Part shown: positions 54,934-64,000 of the stretch, piece after piece
How positions within the stretch are numbered: position 1 is the first letter of the stretch
Layout of the letters: each line of letters starts with the position of its first letter
From: Brachypterus glaber
Taxonomy: Eukaryota; Arthropoda; Insecta; Coleoptera; Kateretidae
Length of the DNA stretch: 64,000 nt
Direction: 5' to 3'
Assembly: GCA_958510825.1 (NCBI GenBank)
Contig: OY294047.1
Coordinates: 43,236,006 to 43,300,005 of the forward strand
Program-made: the position numbers and the translations under genes
Notes under the pieces: generated by a model
Databases searched by the model: none
Told to the model about the DNA's origin: nothing
Seen by the model: only the letters and a program-made list of their open reading frames with translations

Positions 54934-55565
54934 CATTTATTCTGCGACCATTTTAAACCTATACAGGCGTCTAAATTACCGAATATCGTAGTAAGTTCGG
55001 ATTCCTCGTAAAACTGTAGGTTTTAACCATAACATGAACTCCGAAAGTTAAAAATACAAATTTAGACTTATGTAAATTTTTATAAATCGTTTTTGGATGC
55101 ATTTTGTTATAAAAGTGAGCACATAAACAAAAAATAATAAGATATTGACCAATCATTGTTACACATATTCATTATTATGAGATTATAATATGTATTAGAT
55201 ATTAGTATTGTTACTTTAAAAATTTAATTTATAAAAAAATTAAACTCATTTTTAGTAAAACAACGCAAATCCGAATAAAATCGTTTTTAAAAATTAATTT
55301 TTAAAGTTGTATTTATTGTGTATGTTTTAGATTATATTTAATTTTATATACATTTTATAATTAATATTCTTTTTATTTAAAATTATTAAGCAAATTTTTA
55401 TTATACAGCGTGTCCAGCAACTTGCACACTTTCTTTTAAGGGCAGTAGCTCATTTGATTTTAAACAACCGGACTAATTGTGGGATGCACTGTATAAACGT
55501 TATATTAATTTTTTTTGAATTAAGAAACATTGTACAGTACCTGTCTTAAAAAGTGGTTTCACACA
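54934..55565. other. Intergenic AT-rich DNA
   Basis: No gene seen. CAGCGTGTCCAGCAACTTGCAC at about 55407 resembles a transposon end, but no partner was found. Confidence 0.45.
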
Positions 55566-56374
55566 TACTGGGTGGGACAAAATGCTGGTACACCCCTATA
55601 ACTTTTTTGTTTATTAACAAAAGTCCAAACTGCGTTTTTTGATATTGTAAAAAAAATCTGTCACATCCGGTTTCGCCGGAAATGACCTCAACTTTACATT
55701 TTTAAATGGAACACCCTGTATATTTTTACTTATTGCGATTCAGAATTTAATTCTGATTACAACCATGTATAATTTGTCAATTTTTAACAGAACATGTAAT
55801 TTTTTAATTAAATTTTAATTTTAAATTTAGTTGTCTTTGAAATATGCAAAATTATTCTTGGCTTAGTACTTTTCTTAGAAAAATATGAAACAGCGTTTTA
55901 TTTAATTATTAACCAATTTGGAGCTTTTTAATACTTGACAAATAATTTTTTTCAATAAAACTATTCTTTTTTTAAACGGAAAGGTACTGGTACTGTGGTA
56001 CCATTAAATCACATGTTTTTTTCTTAAAAGATTGAGACCAATATAACTATATTTTAATCAAAATTTATTGGCAAAAAATGACTAAATAGTCTAATATTAA
56101 ATTTAATTAAAAAATCACATGTTCTGTCAAAATTTGACAAATACATGGTTGTACTCACACTTTAATTCTTAATCAAATTATGTAAAAATATACAGGTTGT
56201 TCCATTTAAAAATCAAAAGTTGAGGTAATTTCCGGCGAAACCGGAAGTGACAGATTTTTCTTACAATGTCAAAAAACGCAGTTCGGTCAATTATTTACAT
56301 CCTCTAAATTTTATTTTGATAAGTTAAAAAACAAAAAGTTATAGGGGTTTACCAGTATTTTGTCCCACCCGGTA
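55566..56374. mobile_element. Long-TIR element with TACTGGGTGGGACAAAATG ends
   Basis: Arms of about 240 bp: left TACTGGGTGGGACAAAATGC, right end ATTTTGTCCCACCCGGTA. Shared inner blocks: CCCCTATAACTTTTT, CCGGTTTCGCCGGAAAT, AACACCCTGTAT-like and CAACCATGTAT. TA-bordered, 809 bp, no transposase. GTGGGACAAAAT ends are frequent in mariner-like MITEs. Confidence 0.8.
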
Positions 56375-56546
56375 TATTATAAATCAAATATTGCATACAA
56401 AGAAAAACTTGGTCAACTTTGAACTTCAGAATTCAAATTATAAAAATACGTTTCATAAATTGTACAAATCGAAAACCATACTAAATTTTCCTTACGTATT
56501 TTAGGACGCTGAAAACAAATTGTACATTAAAAAATCTCGCCGACCC

Positions 56547-56885
56547 GGGTTTATATACCTTGTGGTTCGGGAAAATTGAGGGTTGATTTTTTTCAAGTAT
56601 GTAATCACAACTTTATTCGAACGACCTACAAAATATCAAATAGTATATGTTTTGATGTGTTTTTGAAAAAAAAATGTTTGGAAAATTCGGAAAATTGTGG
56701 AAACCATAGCCCTTGCCCCGAAATGCTTTTTTTTTTTGCGGTGACGACGATTTCTTGAAAACCAATTTAGCGGCCAATCTGTAATTTTACGAAAATAGCG
56801 ATGATTTTCCCAAAAAATCGATTTTCGATGTTGAAAATTGAGTTTTTCGACCGGAAAAAGTAGAAATTGAACTGAAAAGCTTCCA
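56547..56885. mobile_element. GGTTATATACC element, copy 1 (one side)
   Basis: TTTATATACCTTGTGGTTCG, GTATGTAATCACAACTTTAT, CGAACGACCTACAAAATATC and GTGGAAACCATAGCCCTTGC match the left half of the full copy at 58998. The right half is absent. Confidence 0.65.
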
Positions 56886-56886
56886 A

Positions 56887-58995
56887 ATTCTCTAGCACCT
56901 AAACTAAAGCTTTTTCATTGTTTAATTCGTTTTCAGCGCCCAAACATACGTAAAAAAGTACAGTCTGATTAATTGCCGTTTGTTTGTAGGCCGGTTTATT
57001 CTAATTTTAAATTACAAACCCTGCTGCCATGGTAGGGTACCAGCTTTTATTAAAATAACTTAAATTTGTCAAAACAAGTACCAAGCTTTCATGCAGGCTT
57101 ATTGATTTTTGTTGCACGAGTGATATTTGATAAGCTATTTTACCTATGAAAGATTTTAAAAACTTGAACATTTTGTATTGCGATTTTAAAAACTTATGTG
57201 GTAATAAGTTTACTAAAATTGCTAAAACTGTGTAAAGAGAACATAAAACTTTTAAAATTAAAATTTATAAACATAAAATATTAAAAAAGTATATTTTTTT
57301 ATTTTTGTAAGTTTTATGTTCACTTAAAAAAGAATCTCCTGTATATTTTTAAAAATTAATATTTTAGAAATGCAACTTAATGCACCGTTTTATTAATAAA
57401 AAATAAAATATTTGTGAAATAATAAAATTTATTATTTTACATAAATAATGTCGATAAAAACTATTGAGTTTTTTAAAAGAAGTTCAAACTGCCTTGATAT
57501 TAAAAATCATTTTTACTATTGATAATTGTTCATTTCTCTAAAGTAAACGTAAAAAAATTGGGTTACCTCTTGGTATTTCTCCAAAAGTTTTGGTTTTCTA
57601 AATCTAACATTCCCAAAACTGGTATGATAGATCACCTCATCACGGCAAGTTGCTGACGTCGGTTTGCAAAGTGTGAGACACCATTTAAGGGGTTATATAC
57701 CTACTGGCTCGGGAAAATCAACGGTTTTTATTGATTTTTTTCAGGTATGTAATCACAACTTTATTCGAACGACCTACAAAATATCAAATAGTATGTTATG
57801 ATGTGTTTGTGAAAAAACTTTCGTAATTTTTTTTGCTAAACCCTTCGTTCACAGACTAGCTCTTGTAATTAGGAACTACAACTAAAAATTTCAGATTCAC
57901 GAGTAAATTGGTTTTAGAGAAATCGTGGTCACCGCAAAAAAAGGCGTTTTAGGGCAAGGGCAATGGTTTCAACAAGTTTTCGAATCTTGCAATAAAAAAA
58001 ATTTCACAAACACATCAAAGCATATACTATTTGATATTTTGTAGATCGTGATTACCTGAAAATAAAATGCCTTGATTTTCCTGGACCACAAGGCATATAA
58101 CCCTTTAAGAAGAAAATTCTCTAGCACCTAAACTGAAGATTTTCATTTTTAAATTCGTTTTCAGTGCCCAAACATACGTACAAAAAGTATAGTCTGACTA
58201 ATTGGAGTTTATTCGTTTGTGGGCCGGTTTATTCTAATTTAAATTAAAAACCCTATCAGGGTAGGGTACAAGATTTTATTAAAATAACTTTGTCAAAAAA
58301 GTACCAAGCTTTCATGCAGGCTTATTGATTTTTATTGCACTAGTGATATTTGTTAAGCTATTTTACCTATGAAAGATTTTAAAAACTTGAACATTTTGTA
58401 TTGCGATTTTAAAAACTTAAATGGTAATAAGTTGACAAAAATTGGTAAAACTGTGAAAAGAGAGCATAAAACTTTTAAAATTAAAGTGTTAAAAACATAA
58501 AATATTAAAAAAATATTATTTTTTGTATTCTTGTAAGTTTTATGTTCACTTAAAAAAGAATCTCCTGTATATTTTTAAAAATTAATATTTTAGAAATGCA
58601 ACTTAATGCACCGTTTTATTAATAAAAAATTAAATATTTGTAAAATAATAAAATTTATTATTTTAAATAAAATAATGTCGATAAAAACTATTGAGTTTTT
58701 TAAAAGAATTTCAAACTGCCTTGATATTAAAAATCATTTTTACTATTGATAATTGTTCATTTCTCTAAAGTATACGTAAAAAAATGGGTTACCTCTGGGT
58801 TATTTCTCCGAAAGTTTTGGTTTTCTAAATCCAACATTCCCAAAACTGGTATGATAGAGACGTCATCTCGAAAAGCTGCTCACGTTAGTTTTTGCAAAGT
58901 GTGAGACACTATTTAAAAAGGAAATTTCACGTATTTTTAATATGGGCAAAAATTACAGAAACTTATTGATAAAAGAAAACTATTTTTTTAATAAA
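56887..58995 (+). repeat. Tandem duplication, 1,229-bp period
   Basis: The unit starting ATTCTCTAGCACCTAAACT at 56887 recurs at 58116. Matching continues through CCAAACATACGTA, GGCCGGTTTATTCTAATTT, CAAGCTTTCATGCAGGCTTA, TGCACCGTTTTATTAATAA and CATTCCCAAAACTGGTATGA to about 57690 and 58920. Each unit is followed by a copy of the GGTTATATACC element. Divergence of several percent shows it is not recent. Confidence 0.85.
57687..58108. mobile_element. GGTTATATACC element, copy 2 (internally deleted)
   Basis: AAGGGGTTATATACCTACTG on the left; right end CCACAAGGCATATAACCCTT. The centre has lost several hundred bases relative to copy 3 (AACTTTCG joined to CCTTCGTTCACAGACTAG). Confidence 0.8.
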
Positions 58996-58997
58996 TT

Positions 58998-59697
58998 AAG
59001 GGGTTATATACCTACTGGCTCCGGAAAATTAAGCATTTTTATTGATTTTTTTAGGTATGAAATCACATCTTTATTCAAACGACCTACATAATATCAAATG
59101 GTATGTTTTGATGTGTTTGTGAAAAAAATTTTATTGCAAAATTCGGAAAATCGTGGAAACCATAACCCTTGTCCCGAAACGCATTTTTTTCTCATTTGCG
59201 GTGACCACGATTTCTCGAAAACCAATTTACCGATCAATCTGAAATTTTTAGGTGTTGTTCCTAATTACAATAGTAAATTCGTAAACGAAGGGTTTTGCAG
59301 AAAAAATTACGAAAATGGCGATCATTTTCCCAAAAAATCGATTTTAGATGTTCCGAAAATTGAGTTTTCCGGCCGCAAAAAGTAGAAATTTTCGTTTAAA
59401 TAAAATCCCTTCGTTCACGAACTAGCTATTGTAATTAGGAACAACACCTAAAAAATTCAGATTGATCGGTAAATTGGTTTTCGAGAAATCGTGGTCACCG
59501 CAAAAAAAGGCGTTTCGTTTGGACTTTTTCCGAATTTCCACAATTTTCCGAATTTTCCAATAAAATTTTATTCAAAAACACATCAAAACATATACTATTT
59601 GATATTTTGTAGGCCATTCTAATAAAGTTGTGATTACATACCTGAAAAAAATCAATAAAAACCCTTATTTTCCCGAGCCACAAGGTATAACCCCTTA
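58998..59697. mobile_element. GGTTATATACC element, copy 3 (700 bp, most complete)
   Basis: Arms of about 320 bp, from AAGGGGTTATATACCTACTG to a mirrored CCACAAGGTATAACCCCTT. They pair through GTGATTTCATACC-like, GATATTTTGTAGG, GGTGACCACGATTTCTCGAA and GTTGTTCCTAATTACAAT. The open frames on both strands are mirror images of the arms and not genes. Confidence 0.85.
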
Positions 59698-59847
59698 AAA
59701 TGAGAAATGAATGATACTTGTTAACTAAATTTATTGTTAAATATTAATAACGGCAGAATGAGTTTCGTTACTTTTTATTATATTAAATACTTAGAAGTTC
59801 GTAGTACCTATATGTGTGTAAATGTGTAGACAATTTTTGTTATTTTT

Positions 59848-60436
59848 ACAGTCAAAATCAAGAAACCGACATTTTCGCAAAAATACTTACCATGTAAATG
59901 TAACAAAATAATGGTAAAAAAAGAATTCCTGTGAAATACGTTTCCCTATTTGGACTGTGTTTCAATAAAATATTAACGCACATTTTACAGCGTTAGAAAA
60001 AGGCAAAAAGTCCGACATACAATTTTTCCTTATTGGGCTAAAATGTTGCCTTATTGAAATACTCTCTAATAAAAAAAACAGTTTGGTCTTATTGGGATTT
60101 AAACAAAAAAAATTGAAATTAAGGTGTTTGTCTTATAATTTTAAAAAACACCTTTTGTTTTTTTGCAAAATTAAATTGAACATAAGATTTCCGACCATGA
60201 ATAAAGTTGATAATAAATTTCCATTGAAAATGTTTATTTTAGGTTTTCAATGCTAGAAAGTATTTTTTGTTAAAAAATGTTAACACCAGTTCCAAAATTA
60301 CCTTTTTTTGGATCTATTTATAAATAGATAGATCTATAGACTCGCATAACTTTTGCAAAAATAAAATATCTACAATTTTTATCTGCCATTTTACAAACAT
60401 GCACCCAAATGTCGGTTTCTTAGTTTTATTGAAGTC
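59848..60436. mobile_element. TIR element, about 590 bp
   Basis: AAAATCAAGAAACCGACATTT near the left is mirrored by AAATGTCGGTTTCTTAGTTT near the right. The interior has repeated CCTTATTGGG and CTTATTGAAA phrases. No coding capacity. Confidence 0.45.
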
Positions 60437-60746
60437 GAGGATGTTTATGCAAAATCAAACGTGCCCATGGCGAAAACACATGGACATGATTTTGCACGAA
60501 ACCTCTTTATTCTTGTACATTGAGTCAAGTCCTAATATTATCAGCGTTTTCTAACAGATTTCAACAAGCAATTGAGTTACTTTATTTTATACATTTGTGC
60601 ACTTTATATAATATTCTGTACCTACTAATATGTATATTATTTATATAAATATATAAATAGGTTGAAGTAATGGCAAACAGTGTTTTTGCGCGCTTTTATT
60701 TAATTCACTTCCCTCCACAGCTTTATAAATAGAAAAGTATTCCAAG
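60437..60746. other. Intergenic DNA, no feature seen
   Basis: AT-rich. GTGCCCATGGCGAAAACACA near 60461 has no partner. Confidence 0.4.
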
Positions 60747-60980
60747 TACCGTCAACTGGGGTGATTTCGGAAGGTGTGGGTGACTTCGGACACTTTTGAA
60801 AAACTCAAGCAAAGCACGTGTGCAAAAGTTGTGGGGTTATGTGTACAAGCTGGGGAATTGAACCCCACAACCTGTGCACATAACCCCACAACTTGTGCAC
60901 ACGTGCTTTGGCTAAGAGAGTTTTTCGAAAAAGTGTCCGAAGCCACCCACACCGTCCGAAATCACCCCCAGTTGACGGTA
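60747..60980. mobile_element. Palindromic MITE with TACCGTCAACTGGGG ends
   Basis: Left TACCGTCAACTGGGGTGATT, right CACCCCCAGTTGACGGTA; symmetry extends almost to the centre (AGTGTCCGAAG, GCAAAGCACGTGTGC, TGTGGGGTTATGTG), so the 234 bp are close to one hairpin. TA borders. A deleted copy is nested at 33503-33622. Confidence 0.88.
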
Positions 60981-60999
60981 TTTTCCAACTTTTTTAATA

Positions 61000-62232
61000 T
61001 ACAGGGTGGCCCAAAAAAACGGACACTTTTTAAATCGTTATAACTTCTTTGCCTTTTGACCGATCTATACCAAATTTGAAATGAATATACTAAAAACATG
61101 AAGGATTTGGAATACAGTTTTTTTTATTTAAAATATTATTATATTTTTCAGTAATTAACCTTTTTCGGAAGGGGTTGCTTTAACGCTTTGGGGATTAGAG
61201 CAAAATGTATATGATAACTTTCCGATCTCACTATGTTCAGTGATCTTTCTTGAATAGATGAGTATGTTTAAATTTTAATTTAAAATAGTAGTTTCTTTTT
61301 CCGAAAGGTTACAAATTGCAACAATTGATTTTTTAACGTAAAAAAACTGGTTCTGTAGGCGTGATTTATCTGACACCTCTCAAAAGATAATCTAAAAAGT
61401 ATACCAAATGACCAAAAAGCTGAAAAAATGTAGAATTACTTTAAAAACAAAGGGGAAAATTGTTAAAGCTAAACTCTAGATGGGTATTATAAGAAAAATG
61501 AGTATTAAATAACACAAAAATTGTAAATGACGTATGGAAATTCGAAAATTGTACTAGGTACATGTAACATGAGAAATAAGAAATCGCTAAGATTTAAGTA
61601 TTTGCTAAATGAAAAAATAATTTAAAGAAGAAATATGTTTTTATTACAAATTTATTACTTTATATTAAACACTGTGTTATTTTTTAACAATAATATAAAA
61701 CCATATTATGGTACAGGATCTTTGTTGGTTATTTGTAGTAATAATTTCATATTGATTTAATGAAAATTTCCATCATCCTTTAAGTTAACACAAAAGCACT
61801 TTTTTTCGTTTTGTCAAAAACTACTTATTTTTTATTTTTCTACACAATTTTAATTTTAAATATATTCATTCTTTAAATTGAAAATTGAATTGAATTGAAT
61901 TGTAGCCTTTCGGAATAATAATTATAAAAAATAAATTACAATTTTAAATTAAAAGGTAAACATATACAACTATTGAAGAAAGACCATTTAACGTAATGCA
62001 GACGAAAAGTTATCATTTTGTACATTTTGCTCTAATCCCCATGGCCTTAAAATAACCCCTTTAGATAAAGGTTTCTTACTAACAAAATTGATAATAATTT
62101 AAATAAATAAAATTATCAACCGAATCTTACATATTTTGAGTCTATTCATTTCAAAGTAAGTAAAGATCGCTCGAAAGGCAAAAAAGTTATAAATGTTTAA
62201 AAAGTGTCCGGTTTTTTTTGGGCCACCCTGTA
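61000..62232. mobile_element. Long-TIR mariner-like element, TACAGGGTGGCCCAAAAA ends
   Basis: Left TACAGGGTGGCCCAAAAAAA; right end TTTGGGCCACCCTGTA. Arms of about 230 bp pair through GGACACTTTTTAAA, TTATAACTT, TTTGCCTTT and GGGGATTAGAGCAAAATGTA. The interior is AT-rich with no transposase frame. TA borders. 1,233 bp. Confidence 0.85.
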
Positions 62233-62814
62233 CGAGTTCACCGGCGGCCATCTTTAAAAGTTCACAATCATTTTACGAGGTGGCACTAGGTACTGAAATT
62301 TGTCGTCAGTATTTTTTATAGGGCAATAAAAATGTAGATTAGATCCAATAGGTATATTTATTTTAAGTAAATGAATAAATCAAGTACAATAATTTAGTAC
62401 TCTAAAATTTTATATAACAAGCGAAATAAAATTAATAAAAGGTATATCCTACAAGGTTAGCCACTAGAAGCAATTGATAATAAATACAGCCTTTAAAATG
62501 TATATAAATCTTGAAAGTTTTAAAAACTTTTTTAAATTAATTAGTCATTATTTTGAGGTTTCTATTCTTATCGCAAAAGTAAAATATCGACTATGACAAT
62601 CCTTTAAGTAGATCGCCTATAAAGCTATCAGGGTTTGTTATTATATCCAATAATCCTAAAACAAAAGAGATTTTTAAATATTTAAAAAAAAGAGATTTGG
62701 CAAATGCCAAAAAAATTAAAAAAAAAATATTTACGCCCCTTTTAAGGTTGGTTTACCCAATAATTAACACTAAATTAACTAAGAAATTGACCAATAAATA
62801 GATATCGTCGGTAA
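62233..62814. other. Intergenic DNA, no feature seen
   Basis: AT-rich without open frames. GAGTTCACCGGCGGCCATC at 62235 is a small GC-rich patch with no partner. Confidence 0.45.
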
Positions 62815-63945
62815 AGAGGTAAAGGACCCCGCACCAAATACCTAGGAAATTTGTTGTCGACAGAATCTTTTTAAAATCTAGGAACAGAATCTTTAGGTCA
62901 TTCTGAATAAAAGTTGTCATGTACATAAAATCGCTAAGTGTCTTTATTTAAAAAATACAGCAGGTGGTAGCTCCAAAAATCGAAATTTTAAAATCGCCAT
63001 TTTACGTATTTTTTACCAAAATAAACGTATGTATTGGTTTATATGAAGTAGATATATATGTAAAATGATGTTTACATATGTATACTTATGTATTAATTCT
63101 TATGGTTACCTAATTACACCGGCACTTAGTACTACTAAGAGTGTCTTGAAATCTTCGCCAAATAAGTCAAAATCTTTTTATTATACCTAGATTAAGTTAT
63201 GCTAAAAAACATTTTACTGCTTTAAACGCCAATATCTCGAAAACAATATGCTTTAGGAAAAAATTGTTTCTAACATTTTTTGAGCAGTTTTAAAATATCT
63301 TTTATGTACATGCTTAATTAATAACATACCATAATAATTAACTTAATTATAACCAAAAAAACGCTAAAAATAGGAGTTTTACCCCATTCTTACCCCTTTA
63401 CCCCCAAAATCTAATCAGATCTTCGAAATTTGATAAGAAACGATATGCAAAAAAGCGCTTGTCGATATCTTTTTTAGAAATGGAGTTATTGAGTTTACAG
63501 ACAGACAGAGACAGACAGACGGACGAAAAATTTTTTTTTACTGGTTTTGGCTCAGGACGGTCTAAAACGTCGAGAAAGATAAAAAAGGTGGTTAAAGATT
63601 TTGACTTATTTGGCGAAGATTTCAAGACACTCTTAGTAGTACTAAGTGCCGGTTTAATTAGGTATACATAAGAATCAATACATAAGTACACAGCATTTTA
63701 CATATATATCTACTTTATATAAACCAATACATAAGTTCATTTCGGTAAAAAATACGTAAAATCGCGATTTTAAAATTTCGATTTTCGGAGCTACCACCTG
63801 CTGTATTTTTTAAATAAAGGCACTTAGTGATTTTATGTACATGACAACTTTTATTCAGAATGACCTAAAGATTCTATTCCTAGATTTTGGAAAAATTCTG
63901 TCGACAACAAATTTCCTAGGTATTTGGTGACCTTTACCTAAACCT
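62815..63945. mobile_element. Large nested palindrome at the window edge
   Basis: Arms 62815-63180 and 63590-63945 are inverted copies with few differences. Landmarks: CAAATACCTAGGAAATTTGT, GTCGACAGAATCT, TCATTCTGAATAAAAGTTGT, AGCAGGTGGTAGCTCC, and the inner pair CCGGCACTTAGTACTACTAA. The centre (63181-63589) carries GACAGACAGAGACAGACAGA and ATCTCGAAAACAATATGCTT. It matches the interior of 24105-24750 in the opposite orientation, so the inner ACATCGGCAC-type element and the outer arms may be one long element or one inside another. Confidence 0.75.
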
Positions 63946-64000
63946 ATTTTTTTTTTCAAAATCTGTATTTTTACAGAATCGGATACAAAATTTCTTACTT

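Noticed and set aside
59098..59385. 95-residue frame and its reverse counterpart at 59495-59683
   Set aside because: Both are the arms of one inverted-repeat element read in mirror orientation.
60752..61043. Paired frames on both strands
   Set aside because: Mirror translations of the palindromic TACCGTCAACTG MITE.
1..64000. CRISPR arrays, operons, tRNA or rRNA genes
   Set aside because: Repeats are dispersed or inverted without regular spacers; I found no cloverleaf or rRNA-like sequence, and the locus is clearly eukaryotic.

Overview
This is AT-rich nuclear DNA from an animal, most likely an insect. The evidence is spliced genes with GT-AG introns, long homopolymer-rich introns, and a dense load of short terminal-inverted-repeat (TIR) transposons. 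I could run no search, so protein families were recognised by eye and repeat families by comparing copies inside the window.

Two protein-coding genes are present, both on the + strand. (1) The 3' end of a gene with two visible exons (5291-5428 and 8462-9531) encodes a MYND-type zinc finger followed by a long C-terminal domain. It resembles the C-terminus of apical-junction-molecule (AJM1-like) proteins. Its 5' exons lie outside or were not found. (2) A complete FBXL6 (F-box/leucine-rich repeat protein 6, Drosophila Fbl6) gene has ten coding exons between 26748 and 53804. All splice phases agree and give a 697-residue protein: a disordered N-terminus with an AT-hook-like motif, an F-box, leucine-rich repeats and a short tail. 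Its first intron is 15.7 kb. A possible noncoding first exon ends at 22357.

Almost everything else is repeat. Layout: 1-5 kb, AT-rich with TIR and foldback elements; 5.3-10.2 kb, the MYND gene; 10.2-22 kb, intergenic with many MITEs, including a pair of about 670-bp elements with 4-bp target duplications and a 1.16-kb element with CACAGTG ends; 22-26.6 kb, more MITEs and the possible FBXL6 leader; 27-42.7 kb, the repeat-filled FBXL6 intron 1, with a near-perfect 278-bp inverted repeat, two LINE 3' ends, a rearranged tandem duplication and nested MITEs; 42.7-53.8 kb, the remaining FBXL6 exons with a MITE or foldback in most introns; 54-64 kb, intergenic, with a dead Tc1-like transposase, long-TIR elements, a 1.23-kb tandem duplication and a large nested palindrome at the window edge.

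The two genes show no sign of working together: one is probably a junctional or scaffold protein and the other a ubiquitin-ligase adaptor. The most unusual content is the palindromic material: the 278-bp hairpin in intron 1, and a set of hairpin-ended elements that share outer ends and layout but not stem sequence.
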